This document shows, one piece after another, positions 52,585 to 62,300 of a stretch of DNA of 64,000 bases (position 1 is its first letter; the number at the start of each line of letters is the position of its first letter). The notes beneath the pieces are model-generated. The model saw only the letters and a list, made by a program, of their open reading frames with translations. It had not been told where the DNA came from and made no database searches. A program made the translations under genes and the position numbers. The stretch spans positions 186,001-250,000 of the forward strand of contig CALADS010000068.1 in NCBI GenBank assembly GCA_937890825.1, written 5' to 3'. The stretch is from an uncultured Bacteroides sp. (GTDB taxonomy: Bacteria; Bacteroidota; Bacteroidia; Bacteroidales; Bacteroidaceae).

Positions 52585-53931
52585 TTAATTCTCTTTCTTG
52601 GCATTCCATACCAACAATGCCAAAAGCACCGAGGTGAGTGCAGCCCCAATCCAGAACCAGTTGATGTAGGTAAAGTCATACGTTTCCACTCCATTGACTA
52701 CTGTCTTGTTGCCTTCAATCAAGATACCATTCATAATATCCTGTAAGCCTGCTCCGGCATAGCTGGCTATGCCTACCACACCCAAAGCTGCTCCGGATGC
52801 GTTGCGGGGCGCAATATCCACCGCCATTAATCCGCCAAGGAAGCAGAGTAGGACTCCGATTCCCAGACCGAACATAATCATAGCTGTTACATCAATCCAG
52901 AAGTGAACCCCTGGTACCAATAAGAACAAACAAAGAGCAACTACATTCATCAAACCGAAAATAAGCGCAGGTACATTACGACGTCCGCCGAATAGTTTAT
53001 CAGAGATAACACCGGAAAACATGGTACCTACAATGCCGCATACCGAACTGATGGAAATGATTAAACTGGCATCTAAAGTTGTGTAGCCTTTTTGAGCTTC
53101 CAGATAAAAAACTCCCCAACTATTTACTGCATAACGGCTGATGTACATAAAAGCACTGCTCAATGCCAATATCCAAATGGCGGGATTCCGTAAAACTGCC
53201 TTTTGAGCTCGGTTAAATTCTTCGGTTTCTTTAGCAGACTTTTCTTCTTTTACCTTGGGTGCGTTAACTGCCGGAAGACCTTTGCTTTGTGGAGTGTCGT
53301 GAAAACAAAGCCAAATGATTAAAGCTCCGAACAGACCTACTAATCCTGCTCCTAAGAAACCGTAACGCCATCCTAATGCACTGACAATCGATGCTACTAC
53401 GATAAATGTCATAGCCTCTCCAATATTATGGCTGGCACTCCAAAAACCATAATAAGAGCCTCTTTCTTTATCCGTAAACCAACGGGATAGTCCTACCACA
53501 CATGAAGCAGCTCCCATAGATTGAAACCATCCGCTGATACCCCAAAGAATAGCGAAAAGAATAAAGGAATTTATAAATCCTAAAGCTAAGTTCACCAAAG
53601 CGGTTACCAACAGACCTGTAGTCATAAAACGGTTGATGTTACTACGATCGGCTAAAAAACCGTTGGTAAACTTTCCGATAGCATATGTGAAGAACAGTAC
53701 TGAACCGATAATACCCAATTCCGTTTCACTGAAAATACCTTCTTCCACAATAGGCTTTTTTACTACATTCAAGCTGAGGCGGCATACATAATACAGACCA
53801 TAACCGAAAGTAGCCGCCAAGAATGTAGACCATTGCAAGCGTTTCAGTCTTCTTTTTTTTTCTTCTTCAGACCCAACCATTTCTTGAGATGGCTGAGACA
53901 TCTGATAAAATCTTAAAATATGTTTCAACAT
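52585..53931 (-). CDS. GlpT/UhpT-type organophosphate:phosphate antiporter
   Basis: This 448-residue MFS protein belongs to the organophosphate:Pi antiporter branch: YGLYYVCRLSLNVVKKPI in the first membrane segment (the paired Arg/Lys bind phosphate), the GIIGSVLFFTYAIGKFTNG region, FLADRSN loop and SRWFTDKERGSYYGFWSASHNIGEA. Relatives exchange glycerol 3-phosphate or hexose phosphates for phosphate. Following a secreted GDPD, glycerol 3-phosphate is the natural guess. It is the last gene of the SusCD-led operon, 12 bases after GDPD. Confidence 0.9.
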   Translation of the reverse strand: MLKHILRFYQMSQPSQEMVGSEEEKKRRLKRLQWSTFLAATFGYGLYYVCRLSLNVVKKPIVEEGIFSETELGIIGSVLFFTYAIGKFTNGFLADRSNINRFMTTGLLVTALVNLALGFINSFILFAILWGISGWFQSMGAASCVVGLSRWFTDKERGSYYGFWSASHNIGEAMTFIVVASIVSALGWRYGFLGAGLVGLFGALIIWLCFHDTPQSKGLPAVNAPKVKEEKSAKETEEFNRAQKAVLRNPAIWILALSSAFMYISRYAVNSWGVFYLEAQKGYTTLDASLIISISSVCGIVGTMFSGVISDKLFGGRRNVPALIFGLMNVVALCLFLLVPGVHFWIDVTAMIMFGLGIGVLLCFLGGLMAVDIAPRNASGAALGVVGIASYAGAGLQDIMNGILIEGNKTVVNGVETYDFTYINWFWIGAALTSVLLALLVWNAKKEN

Positions 53932-53943
53932 GATGTTCTGATA

Positions 53944-54843
53944 TTAGTTATGATGTCCATTCTTTTTTAGATAGTCCAACAGCAAAGCCGGACGGTCAGT
54001 CTGAATCAACTTAGCCCCCTGTGAAATGATCCATCCCCAACTCTCATCGGGTTCATTTAACTCAACCGCCCGGTCGTCATCGTGTCCACCGCATAGTTCC
54101 GGCCAAAGAGCGTTGATAAAGATGGAAGCTCCACTGTCATGCACTTTCTTGATTAATCGACGTACTTCTTTTGTATCTTCCTTAAATACCAGTTCAAAGG
54201 CTGTCGGTTTCATGTGTTCCAGATAATCGTCAATCATTTCTTCTGCATCTTCCTTGCAAAGATTAATAACTGGCATGAAAATCATTTTATCAAGCACATC
54301 CCCGTTTTCTTCTTTTACCTGTTCATAAGGAAGAGAAGCTTTTATAATGCAATGATCCACAGTACCTGTTTTCTCCAGCACTTCATAAGCTTCCTTAAAG
54401 TAATCATATCCTTTATCCAAATTAATCATTACCTTTCCTTTGCATAGCAGTAAGGCTTCTTCTAGTGTGGGAACCAAATGACGTGTTTTGATACCAGCTC
54501 CATTTTTCAAACGCAATTTTTTCAATTCGTCTAAAGTAAAATCTTTCGCTTCTCCCTTTCCGTTCATCGTGCGGTTGATTAAGCGGTCGTGCATCAAGAT
54601 TAAGTGGCCGTCTTTCGTCTTTTTCAAGTCTACTTCCACCATATCTACTCCCATATCAATGCAGTTTTGGATAGCCTGCAAGGAGTTTTCCGGTGCATTG
54701 CGCCAATCGGCACGGTGTGAAACGACTAAAATTTGGTTCGGTTTTCCATTCAATAAGTTCTCTCTGATTTCAGAAACCTTATTTTGGGCATTCATCCAAA
54801 GCCCGCAGCATAATGCTGCCAAAAGTAAATATGTTCTTCTCAT
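53944..54843 (-). CDS. Secreted glycerophosphodiester phosphodiesterase (GlpQ-like)
   Basis: This 299-residue protein has a signal peptide (about 1-19). GDPD motifs are complete: HR in VVSHRADWRNAPENS (His43, Arg44, Glu52), the metal-binding E-x-D in VDMVEVDLKKTKDG (Glu70, Asp72) and the catalytic His85 in LILMHDRLIN. It hydrolyses glycerophosphodiesters such as glycerophosphocholine, or polyglycerol-phosphate, to glycerol 3-phosphate plus alcohol. It starts 1 base after the MBL-fold gene and feeds the GlpT-like transporter downstream. Confidence 0.93.
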   Translation of the reverse strand: MRRTYLLLAALCCGLWMNAQNKVSEIRENLLNGKPNQILVVSHRADWRNAPENSLQAIQNCIDMGVDMVEVDLKKTKDGHLILMHDRLINRTMNGKGEAKDFTLDELKKLRLKNGAGIKTRHLVPTLEEALLLCKGKVMINLDKGYDYFKEAYEVLEKTGTVDHCIIKASLPYEQVKEENGDVLDKMIFMPVINLCKEDAEEMIDDYLEHMKPTAFELVFKEDTKEVRRLIKKVHDSGASIFINALWPELCGGHDDDRAVELNEPDESWGWIISQGAKLIQTDRPALLLDYLKKNGHHN

Positions 54844-54844
54844 A

Positions 54845-55906
54845 TTAGTTTAATTTATTATTTTTCCATACTATTTTTTCTCCCCACATGAGAACATAAG
54901 TCTGATTACAATTAATCTTCGAAGCTCTTTCCAAAGCTGAAGATATACTCCATCGAGATTCCTTTTCGCTGGCATGAGTCAGCTCCAAGATGTGAGATAA
55001 CAGCACATATGCTGGTTGAGTCTGTCCCATTTGATTTCCGATGATATTATTCTCTGTCAACGCATTGGGTGCATATCTCGGAATCAAGAGATCTACAGTT
55101 CCCAAAATATTTGTAAATTGGGCGGGTTTATAATTGGAGTCACCTGTGTGCATTAAAGTAAAATGACCGCTATCTGCTCCACAATCAATACTGAATACTG
55201 TGACAAAATTAGAAAGCCCACTGTTGTTATGATCCGTAATTGATGTGCGAATCGTAAAATTCTTGATAGTATAACTGCTAGGAACGGTAGAGGTATATTC
55301 TTTTCCTTGTTTTATATAGTTAGAAAGAACAGGCTTTCCTGCTTCCAGCATGGCAGTTATCAGCTCATTATCATAATGATCTTGATGATTGTGGGTTACA
55401 CAAAGAAAATCCAGATAAGGAGCTAACTTTTCAGCCCACCGATGCATCAAGTCTATTCCAAAACAACCGGAAGGAGTTTTGATAACATACCCCATATTAT
55501 ACAACATCCATATATGAGCAGTTCTGTTTTCTACTTTATCTTCTTTTATTTCTTGAATAACTTTATCTATTGCCAAGCGGTAACAAGAAAGTAAAACATC
55601 GTATTTTTCGATGTTTTCAGCTTTTGTATCTATACAAGATAGATAATCTGAAAAATAAGTAGCAGAACATTTATCAGCTAATTTTTGTATTTCATTCAAG
55701 GCTGACATCCGCTCTGGCTGCAAAGGTATTCCCTGTAGTGGAGTACACATCCATAATTTTCTCATCAAGTCTTGTGCCTCTTGCTGCTGTTTGCTCAATC
55801 CATCCACTTCTTCTTGTGATGGAGGCAATATTGCCTTATCATCAGAACTGCTACCGCATGAAAACAGGCAAAGCACCCAATATCCTATGAATATCCAATT
55901 TTTCAT
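54845..55906 (-). CDS. Metallo-beta-lactamase-fold lipoprotein (Lactamase_B_2-like)
   Basis: This 353-residue protein has a lipobox (FSC, Cys17) and a helical N-terminal region (about 30-130). The MBL fold follows with HNHQDH (His172, His174, Asp176, His177), His253 and Asp256 in MHTGDSNY, and His305. This matches the phosphodiesterase/hydrolase branch (UlaG, NAPE-PLD) rather than beta-lactamases. In pneumococcus, MBL-fold Pce removes phosphocholine from teichoic acid, so a phosphodiesterase role fits the operon, but this is inference. It lies after an attenuator hairpin in the SusCD-led operon. Confidence 0.8.
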   Translation of the reverse strand: MKNWIFIGYWVLCLFSCGSSSDDKAILPPSQEEVDGLSKQQQEAQDLMRKLWMCTPLQGIPLQPERMSALNEIQKLADKCSATYFSDYLSCIDTKAENIEKYDVLLSCYRLAIDKVIQEIKEDKVENRTAHIWMLYNMGYVIKTPSGCFGIDLMHRWAEKLAPYLDFLCVTHNHQDHYDNELITAMLEAGKPVLSNYIKQGKEYTSTVPSSYTIKNFTIRTSITDHNNSGLSNFVTVFSIDCGADSGHFTLMHTGDSNYKPAQFTNILGTVDLLIPRYAPNALTENNIIGNQMGQTQPAYVLLSHILELTHASEKESRWSISSALERASKINCNQTYVLMWGEKIVWKNNKLN

Positions 55907-55921
55907 TATTAGAAAGGATAA

Positions 55922-55955
55922 AGGGTATGCCGACTCCTAAGAGTCAACATACCCT
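55922..55955 (-). terminator. Intra-operon hairpin before the MBL-fold gene
   Basis: A two-part stem (AGGGTATG/CATACCCT outside, GACTC/GAGTC inside, CTAA loop) lies in the 61-base gap between the propeller and MBL genes. It is probably a partial terminator that makes susCD and the propeller more abundant than the downstream enzymes. Confidence 0.6.
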
Positions 55956-55967
55956 AATAAATAATCA

Positions 55968-57917
55968 TTAATATTGATTTGTTCCGTGAATATTACCTCC
56001 GCGGCAACTCCATGTAGTAGTTTCAGGACCGGCAGCAATAGAAATAGTTTTCAAGTTACCTCCGATATAAGCAACATATAGCTTTTGATCTGGACCTACA
56101 GACAGCCCTGCCATGACCTTGGCATTGTCTCCTGTTCCTTCTGCATCCAAATGCCAAACTTCTTCACCTGATTGTCCGTCAACGGCAAATACCTTTCCTT
56201 TGGAAGTGCCGAAATATACGATGCCTTTGTCATCCAAGACCGGGAAACAATAGGTCAATGCAGCACCACCGTTGAACTTCCACTTCAAGTTACCTTCAGC
56301 AGATACCGCATAAAGTGATTTTCCGCCTTTATCTACAAAATAGACAGTACCATCCTTGCCTATAATTGGAGCATATGCATCGCCATTGGCTGCGCAAGAC
56401 CATTTTACTTGACCATCCTGCGTATTGACAGCCATTATACCGGCTCCGCCGGTCTGTGCAGCATAAAGTGTGCCATTGTTCAAGGCAAAAGACCCGATTT
56501 CTGTTACGCTGGCAGCTATTTGCCACAACTGCTCACCGGCTGCATCAAAAGCATAGATGTAACTTCTTGTACCGGCATAAATATGTCCGTTGCGATCGAT
56601 AGCTACTGCACTGGCTTTATTGGCTGTGCCTTCGAGTGTCTTTTTCCACTTTGCACTTCCGTTAACGGTGTTGATAGCATGAAGCACATTGTCACCATCC
56701 AATATATAAACTACACTTCCATCAGTGGTTACAGCAGGGAAACAGTCTAGATTCTTATTAGTGGCTTGTGTGTCATATATCCACTTTTGATTGCCGTCCG
56801 CACTGACAGCATATAACTTGCCGTTACGGACTCCCTGATAGATAGTGCCGTCGGTTGCCACTGCTGCACCACCGCCATAGGTAATCTTGTCAGCAATTGC
56901 AAATGTCCATTTTTTACTACCCGTTTCAGTATCAAAGGCATTTAAATCACCTACTTTGTTAGCCGTAGGTAAATAGAATGTTTTACCATCGCGTGAGAAT
57001 ACTGAATTGGAAGCTTTCACATACCCCATAGAAGCGTTCCAGGCAGTACCTACTACCGTCAGGGTGAGTTCTGCTTGTTCTTGGGTTTGGTCGGCATTTG
57101 TTATCTCTACTCTGATTGTATATACACCGGCTTTGGAATAATTTTTTTCACAAGAGGATTCAGTACTGTTGCTACCATCTCCAAAATTCCAAGAAACGGA
57201 AGTGACATCTCCCATAAAGTACATATCATTGTACGATAAAGTAAGGGTTTCGCCTGTCCATATATACGGCTTAAAGCCTACTATAGGCTCTATCTTGCCC
57301 GGAGTAATCTTGGTGGTAATCGCTTCAGAATCTCCTTTATCGTATACAGCCTGTAGTGAAATGGTATATTCTGTATCATTTTGTAAATCTGGTATGATGT
57401 AGCTTTGTGCATTGGCATCGTTTACATTGAATATTTTATTACCCGGTTCTACTGTAATCTTGTACCCTTTCACATTAGAGGCAGAAGGTTTAGTCCATGT
57501 TATCTTTGCTTTCTCATTTCCTGCTAATGCTTCAATGTTAGTAGGAGGCACTAAAGAGGAAACAGGTGTAGCTTTTACAGAAACTTTTCCAGAATGTTGA
57601 TTACCGTAAACGGCCTGTACCGTAAACGTGTAAGCTATCTTATTTTCCAGATTTTCAACAATCGTTTCTGTAACAGCAGATTCCAATGTCATGCTTCCTC
57701 CTGTATAAGCTGCAGAGGAAGGAGTCCAGGTCAGAAAGTAACCGCTCGGATTGGTTTCTTCCGGAGTCTTCCACTTCAGTTTTACACTAGCATCCAAAGG
57801 GATAGCAGTCAAATCGTTTATTTCATGTAAATTCCAGTTTGCCTGCGGTAGGTCGTCTTCACAAGCCCCCCAAATGCAAGCCATCACAAACATCAAACTA
57901 TATATTATCTTCTTCAT
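55968..57917 (-). CDS. Surface lipoprotein with two FN3, one PKD and a PQQ-type propeller
   Basis: This 649-residue protein has a lipobox (WGAC) and acidic EDD, typical of surface export. FN3 domains cover about 28-118 and 119-210, a PKD domain about 212-290 (VSWNFGDGS...AGVYTIRVEI), and a beta-propeller with PQQ-like repeats about 291-640 (GKLYAVSADGNQKWIYD, AFDAAGEQLWQIAAS and others). It sits in the SusE/SusF position after susD, so a surface substrate-binding role is likely. What the propeller binds is unknown. Confidence 0.82.
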   Translation of the reverse strand: MKKIIYSLMFVMACIWGACEDDLPQANWNLHEINDLTAIPLDASVKLKWKTPEETNPSGYFLTWTPSSAAYTGGSMTLESAVTETIVENLENKIAYTFTVQAVYGNQHSGKVSVKATPVSSLVPPTNIEALAGNEKAKITWTKPSASNVKGYKITVEPGNKIFNVNDANAQSYIIPDLQNDTEYTISLQAVYDKGDSEAITTKITPGKIEPIVGFKPYIWTGETLTLSYNDMYFMGDVTSVSWNFGDGSNSTESSCEKNYSKAGVYTIRVEITNADQTQEQAELTLTVVGTAWNASMGYVKASNSVFSRDGKTFYLPTANKVGDLNAFDTETGSKKWTFAIADKITYGGGAAVATDGTIYQGVRNGKLYAVSADGNQKWIYDTQATNKNLDCFPAVTTDGSVVYILDGDNVLHAINTVNGSAKWKKTLEGTANKASAVAIDRNGHIYAGTRSYIYAFDAAGEQLWQIAASVTEIGSFALNNGTLYAAQTGGAGIMAVNTQDGQVKWSCAANGDAYAPIIGKDGTVYFVDKGGKSLYAVSAEGNLKWKFNGGAALTYCFPVLDDKGIVYFGTSKGKVFAVDGQSGEEVWHLDAEGTGDNAKVMAGLSVGPDQKLYVAYIGGNLKTISIAAGPETTTWSCRGGNIHGTNQY

Positions 57918-57935
57918 GATAAGATTCTCCTATTT

Positions 57936-59333
57936 TTATTTATCATAACCTGGATTCTGCCAAAGAATGGAAGAATTGCCAATTTTTTCTATTTCTGTTT
58001 GCGGTATCGGGAAAAGCAATTGATAGTCTTGTATATCAATGCCTTCTGCACGCAAAGCTTGTTTGGCATACCCCATGCGCACTAGGTCGAACCAGCGTTG
58101 GCCCTCATACGGAAATTCACGTTGTCGTTCATCAAGGATTGCTTTCTTGAATGCTTCTTTGCTAGGAACATTTGATGAGGTTAGTTTAGAAATACCGGCA
58201 CGTTCGCGTATATCATTCAACTGCTTCAAGGCTACGGATTCCTCAGAAGCATCATAACCGATTTCATTCAATGCTTCTGCATACATCAGCAAGACATCGG
58301 CGTATCTCAATAAAATCTGGTCATTGCCTACCACATTATAAGTAGTGCTCTTCGTATCCATAAATTTGGGCATCAGGCAAACATTTGTTCCTGCCGATAC
58401 ATATGTAATCAATGATTTACGTTCATCATTGCTATCAAAGCAGTTCAGTAAAGAATTTGATTGGTTTGTTTCATCTGTCAAGTTAGTGATGTTGAACCAA
58501 TAGCTATGCCCTTCACCTTCCACTTCTTTATTAAAACGAACAGCAAAAATAATTTCATTATTCATTTTATTATCCACGCTGAACACTTTATTGATTGGCT
58601 TAATCAATTCAAATTTGCCGATTAAAGAAGACAATATATCCCGGGCTTCCGTACATTTATGGAAAGTCAGATAGACTTTGCCCAACAAGGCCTTTGCTGC
58701 ATAGGAAGTAGCTCTACCTATAGAAGTACCCTTATAGGAGTCGGGCAACATATTTTCATCAATAATCTGTTTCAAATCACCTACTATAAAGTCAAATGTT
58801 TCCTGGTCGGTACTGCGGCGTATCTGCATAGCTTCATTGGCTGTTACTACTGTACGGGTCATCGGAACTCCTCCCCAAACGCGATACATATTGAAATAAG
58901 TCAATGCCCTTACAAACAATGCTTCTCCTTTATATTGTTTTTTCAATGTCTCATCAAATGCAGCTTCATCAATACGGTCTAATATTAGATTACAACGATA
59001 GACATTGTTGTTGAAATTGGCCCAATAATTGGACAGAATTCCGTTTGAGGGTTTCTCACTGAAGTGGTCAATATCATAGCGGTCTTGTGTACCTGCTGTA
59101 GGAGCATCCAAATTTAAGTTATCACTGCGATATTCACAGCATTCTGTATAGAAGTGTACTTGCGACTGCAATTTGGCATAACAGCCTATTACGGCTACAT
59201 CAAAATCACTGGCTGTTTTATACACTTTTCCTGCAACCACACTATCATTCGGTTCGAGGTCAAAGAAACTGTCTGCGCAGGAAGATGTCAATAAAGCTAC
59301 AGCCAAGCAGGTTATATATAATTTCTTTTTCAT
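57936..59333 (-). CDS. SusD-like lipoprotein (RagB/SusD family)
   Basis: This 465-residue protein has lipobox TSSC followed by ADSFFDLEPNDSVVAG, a SusD-type N-terminus, and the conserved GEALFVRALTYFNMYRVWGGVP and YADVLLMYAEALNEIG segments. The C-terminal RQREFPYEGQRWFDLVRMG is the family signature. It would cap the adjacent SusC, 13 bases upstream. Its partners in this operon suggest that the ligand is not a plain polysaccharide. Confidence 0.96.
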   Translation of the reverse strand: MKKKLYITCLAVALLTSSCADSFFDLEPNDSVVAGKVYKTASDFDVAVIGCYAKLQSQVHFYTECCEYRSDNLNLDAPTAGTQDRYDIDHFSEKPSNGILSNYWANFNNNVYRCNLILDRIDEAAFDETLKKQYKGEALFVRALTYFNMYRVWGGVPMTRTVVTANEAMQIRRSTDQETFDFIVGDLKQIIDENMLPDSYKGTSIGRATSYAAKALLGKVYLTFHKCTEARDILSSLIGKFELIKPINKVFSVDNKMNNEIIFAVRFNKEVEGEGHSYWFNITNLTDETNQSNSLLNCFDSNDERKSLITYVSAGTNVCLMPKFMDTKSTTYNVVGNDQILLRYADVLLMYAEALNEIGYDASEESVALKQLNDIRERAGISKLTSSNVPSKEAFKKAILDERQREFPYEGQRWFDLVRMGYAKQALRAEGIDIQDYQLLFPIPQTEIEKIGNSSILWQNPGYDK

Positions 59334-59346
59334 ACTTTTCGATTGA

Positions 59347-62300
59347 TTATAAAGTTAAATTAATACCAAACATGAATGTTCTGGCCAACGGATAAGTACC
59401 ATAGTCCTCACCGGGTGTCAGTGCTGAACCGGGACGAGCATTTACTTCCGGGTTATAGCCGCTATAATCGGTAAAGGTTACCAAATTTTGTCCAGAAACA
59501 TAGATTCTCAGTTTTTCTAGATAGAGATGTTTGATCCATTGTTTTGGGAAGGTATATCCTATGGATACATTCTGCAAGCGGAGATAAGACCCATCTTCCA
59601 AATGCCAAGTAGAAGTTCTTCCGTTATATCCGGTCTGCTTGCGGTTTGCTTTATTTACATGACCATTACCCGGATTGCTTTCACTCTGCCAGCGGTCTAA
59701 TGCAATGGTTGTGCCATTTACATTTCCCTCCATATTATCGATATAACGTTTATTTAAGTTTAATATTTTGTTACCATATACCCCTTGAAAACTGAAATCC
59801 AAATCAAATCCTTTGTACCAAAGTTTACCGCCAAAACCATACGTAAACTTCGGCATATAATTGCCTACCACGGCACGGTCTTTATCCAAATCAAGCACAC
59901 CATCTCCGTCCACATCAACAAAACGGAAATCACCGACTTTTGTGTTAGGGAAATGAGGATATTTTTTTAAATCCTCTTCTGTTTCAAAAATACCATCCTG
60001 TACCAACAGGTAATAATTACCGATAGGTTGTCCCACTTCGGTTATATAGTAAGCGTGTTCCACACTGCCGGATTTGATAATAGGTGCATCACCCGGACCT
60101 AAAGCTTTCACTTCATTGGTATTTTTTGCCCAATTGGCATTCACTGAATAACCGAAATCATCCGTAAAGTTTTTCTGTGAAGTTACTGCTAACTCCCAAC
60201 CACGGTTATTTACCTTACCGATGTTGGTAAGTGAAGTGCTATAACCCGTCAACAAAGGTACAGGTACACTCAATAGCATATCCGATGTATTCGTATTATA
60301 ATAATCTACTGTAACTCCTAATAAACCATTGAACATAGTAAGGTCTATACCTGCATTCATCATCTTGTTCTTTTCCCAGCTCAAATCATCCCGTTCAATA
60401 TTATCCGGCTTATAACCATAAATCTGCTCTCCTAAACCAGTTCCCAAAATATAGTTGTCAAGAGACATGGTTGCCCAATGTTCATAATTTCCAATTTGGA
60501 AGTTACCGGTTACACCATAGCTTAATCTGATCTTCATATCATTGACAAAAGATAAGGCTGTTTGCTTTTTGAAAAAGCCTTCTTCACTGATACGCCAAGC
60601 AGCAGAAGCAGAAGGGAAATATCCCCAGCGATTATTTTTGCCAAATCGAGAAGAACCGTCAGCACGGATGGCGGCAGATAACATATATTTACCTGCAAAC
60701 CCATATTGCACACGAGCCAAATAAGAAGCGATAGACCATTGGGTTTTATTGGAAGAACCTTTGGTTACTGTACCGCCACCGATGGTTTGGATATAATCAT
60801 TTGGATAATTGGTAGCGGTTACACTGTTGGTTTTGGCTGTTTCTTTCTGCGCCGACTGAACCAGAATAGCAGTGAGGTTATGTTTTTCTTTAATTGTAGT
60901 AGTATAAGTCAATTGGTTTTCAATCAGCCAGTTGAAATATTGGCTGGATGAACTATATCCTTCAGGATTGGAAGGTGCATCATAATAGTCTTTACCTTTT
61001 AAAGGCAAAGCTGACTGACGGTATTTATCGTTATGAGCACCATAATAGTCACCACCGAAAGAAATTTTATAAGATAAGCCTTTCCACAATTCCAATTCGG
61101 CAAACATTTTACCTGCTAATGACATACGGTCAGTTACGTTTGATTGAAGAAGAGCCATAGCTACTGGATTAAGTACTTCATTGTGCTGGTAATCAGTGCC
61201 GATACGCCAATAACCGTTACCCTGATAATTAAAGCTGCCATCCGGATTATAAACAGGCCAAACAGGAGGCATCATTAAGGCGGACTGTACTACACCACCC
61301 GAACCGGAAGCATCTACACTGTTGGAAGTAGAATAAGATGGGGCAAAATTGACACCAAATTTCAAGCGTTTATATTTGCCGTCCAAATTCATGCGGGCAC
61401 TGTATTTCTTAAAATCTGAATTAATGACAATACCATTCTTTTCCATATAGTTGGCAGATACAAAATAGTTGATGGATTGTGTTTTGCCAGATAAAGATAG
61501 GTTATGGCCGGTAGTGCCTGCTGTACGGAATATTTCATCTTGCCAGTCTGTATCTGTCAAACCCTGTTTTCCCTCTAAGTAAGGGAATAAATCAACCGGA
61601 ATCTGATGATAAGATTTTGGACGCACACTATTAGGGTCGTCCGGTGAAGCACCTGGCACTTCAGCCAAGTAAGCATTATTGTGTCCGTCTCTTACAAATT
61701 CGGCATATTGATAAGCATTCATCATATCCAATTTCTTAGATACGCTTTGAATGCCGTAATAACCATCATATTGTACAGTCAGTTTTTCAGAAGTTCCTTT
61801 TTTGGTTGTAACCAATACAACACCATTGGATCCACGACTACCATAGATGGCAGCAGCAGATGCATCTTTCAACACTTCGATAGATTCTATATCGTTAGAG
61901 TTAAGATTGGCAAAGCCACGTTCCATAGGAACACCATCCACAATATAAAGAGGGTCGCTTCCTGCATTTACTGTACTTACACCACGTACTCGGATGCTGA
62001 CGCTACCTTCAGGATCGCCGCTAGGAGTTGTCACCTGTACTCCCGGCATTTTACCCACTAATGCTTGACGGAAATCAGATGCGGGATTGTTGGCCAATGC
62101 ATCAGCTTTCACTGATGCTACCGATACAGATACGTCGCTTTTTTTCTGAACACCATATCCCACTACTACAACTTCTTCCAACATTTCACTGTCTTCTTTT
62201 AAAGTAATGTGTGCTAATTCCTTGCTGTTTGCAGGTAATTCAATAGTCTTAAAACCTATGTAAGAAATAGCAATGGTGGCATTCTCAGGAACATCATTTA

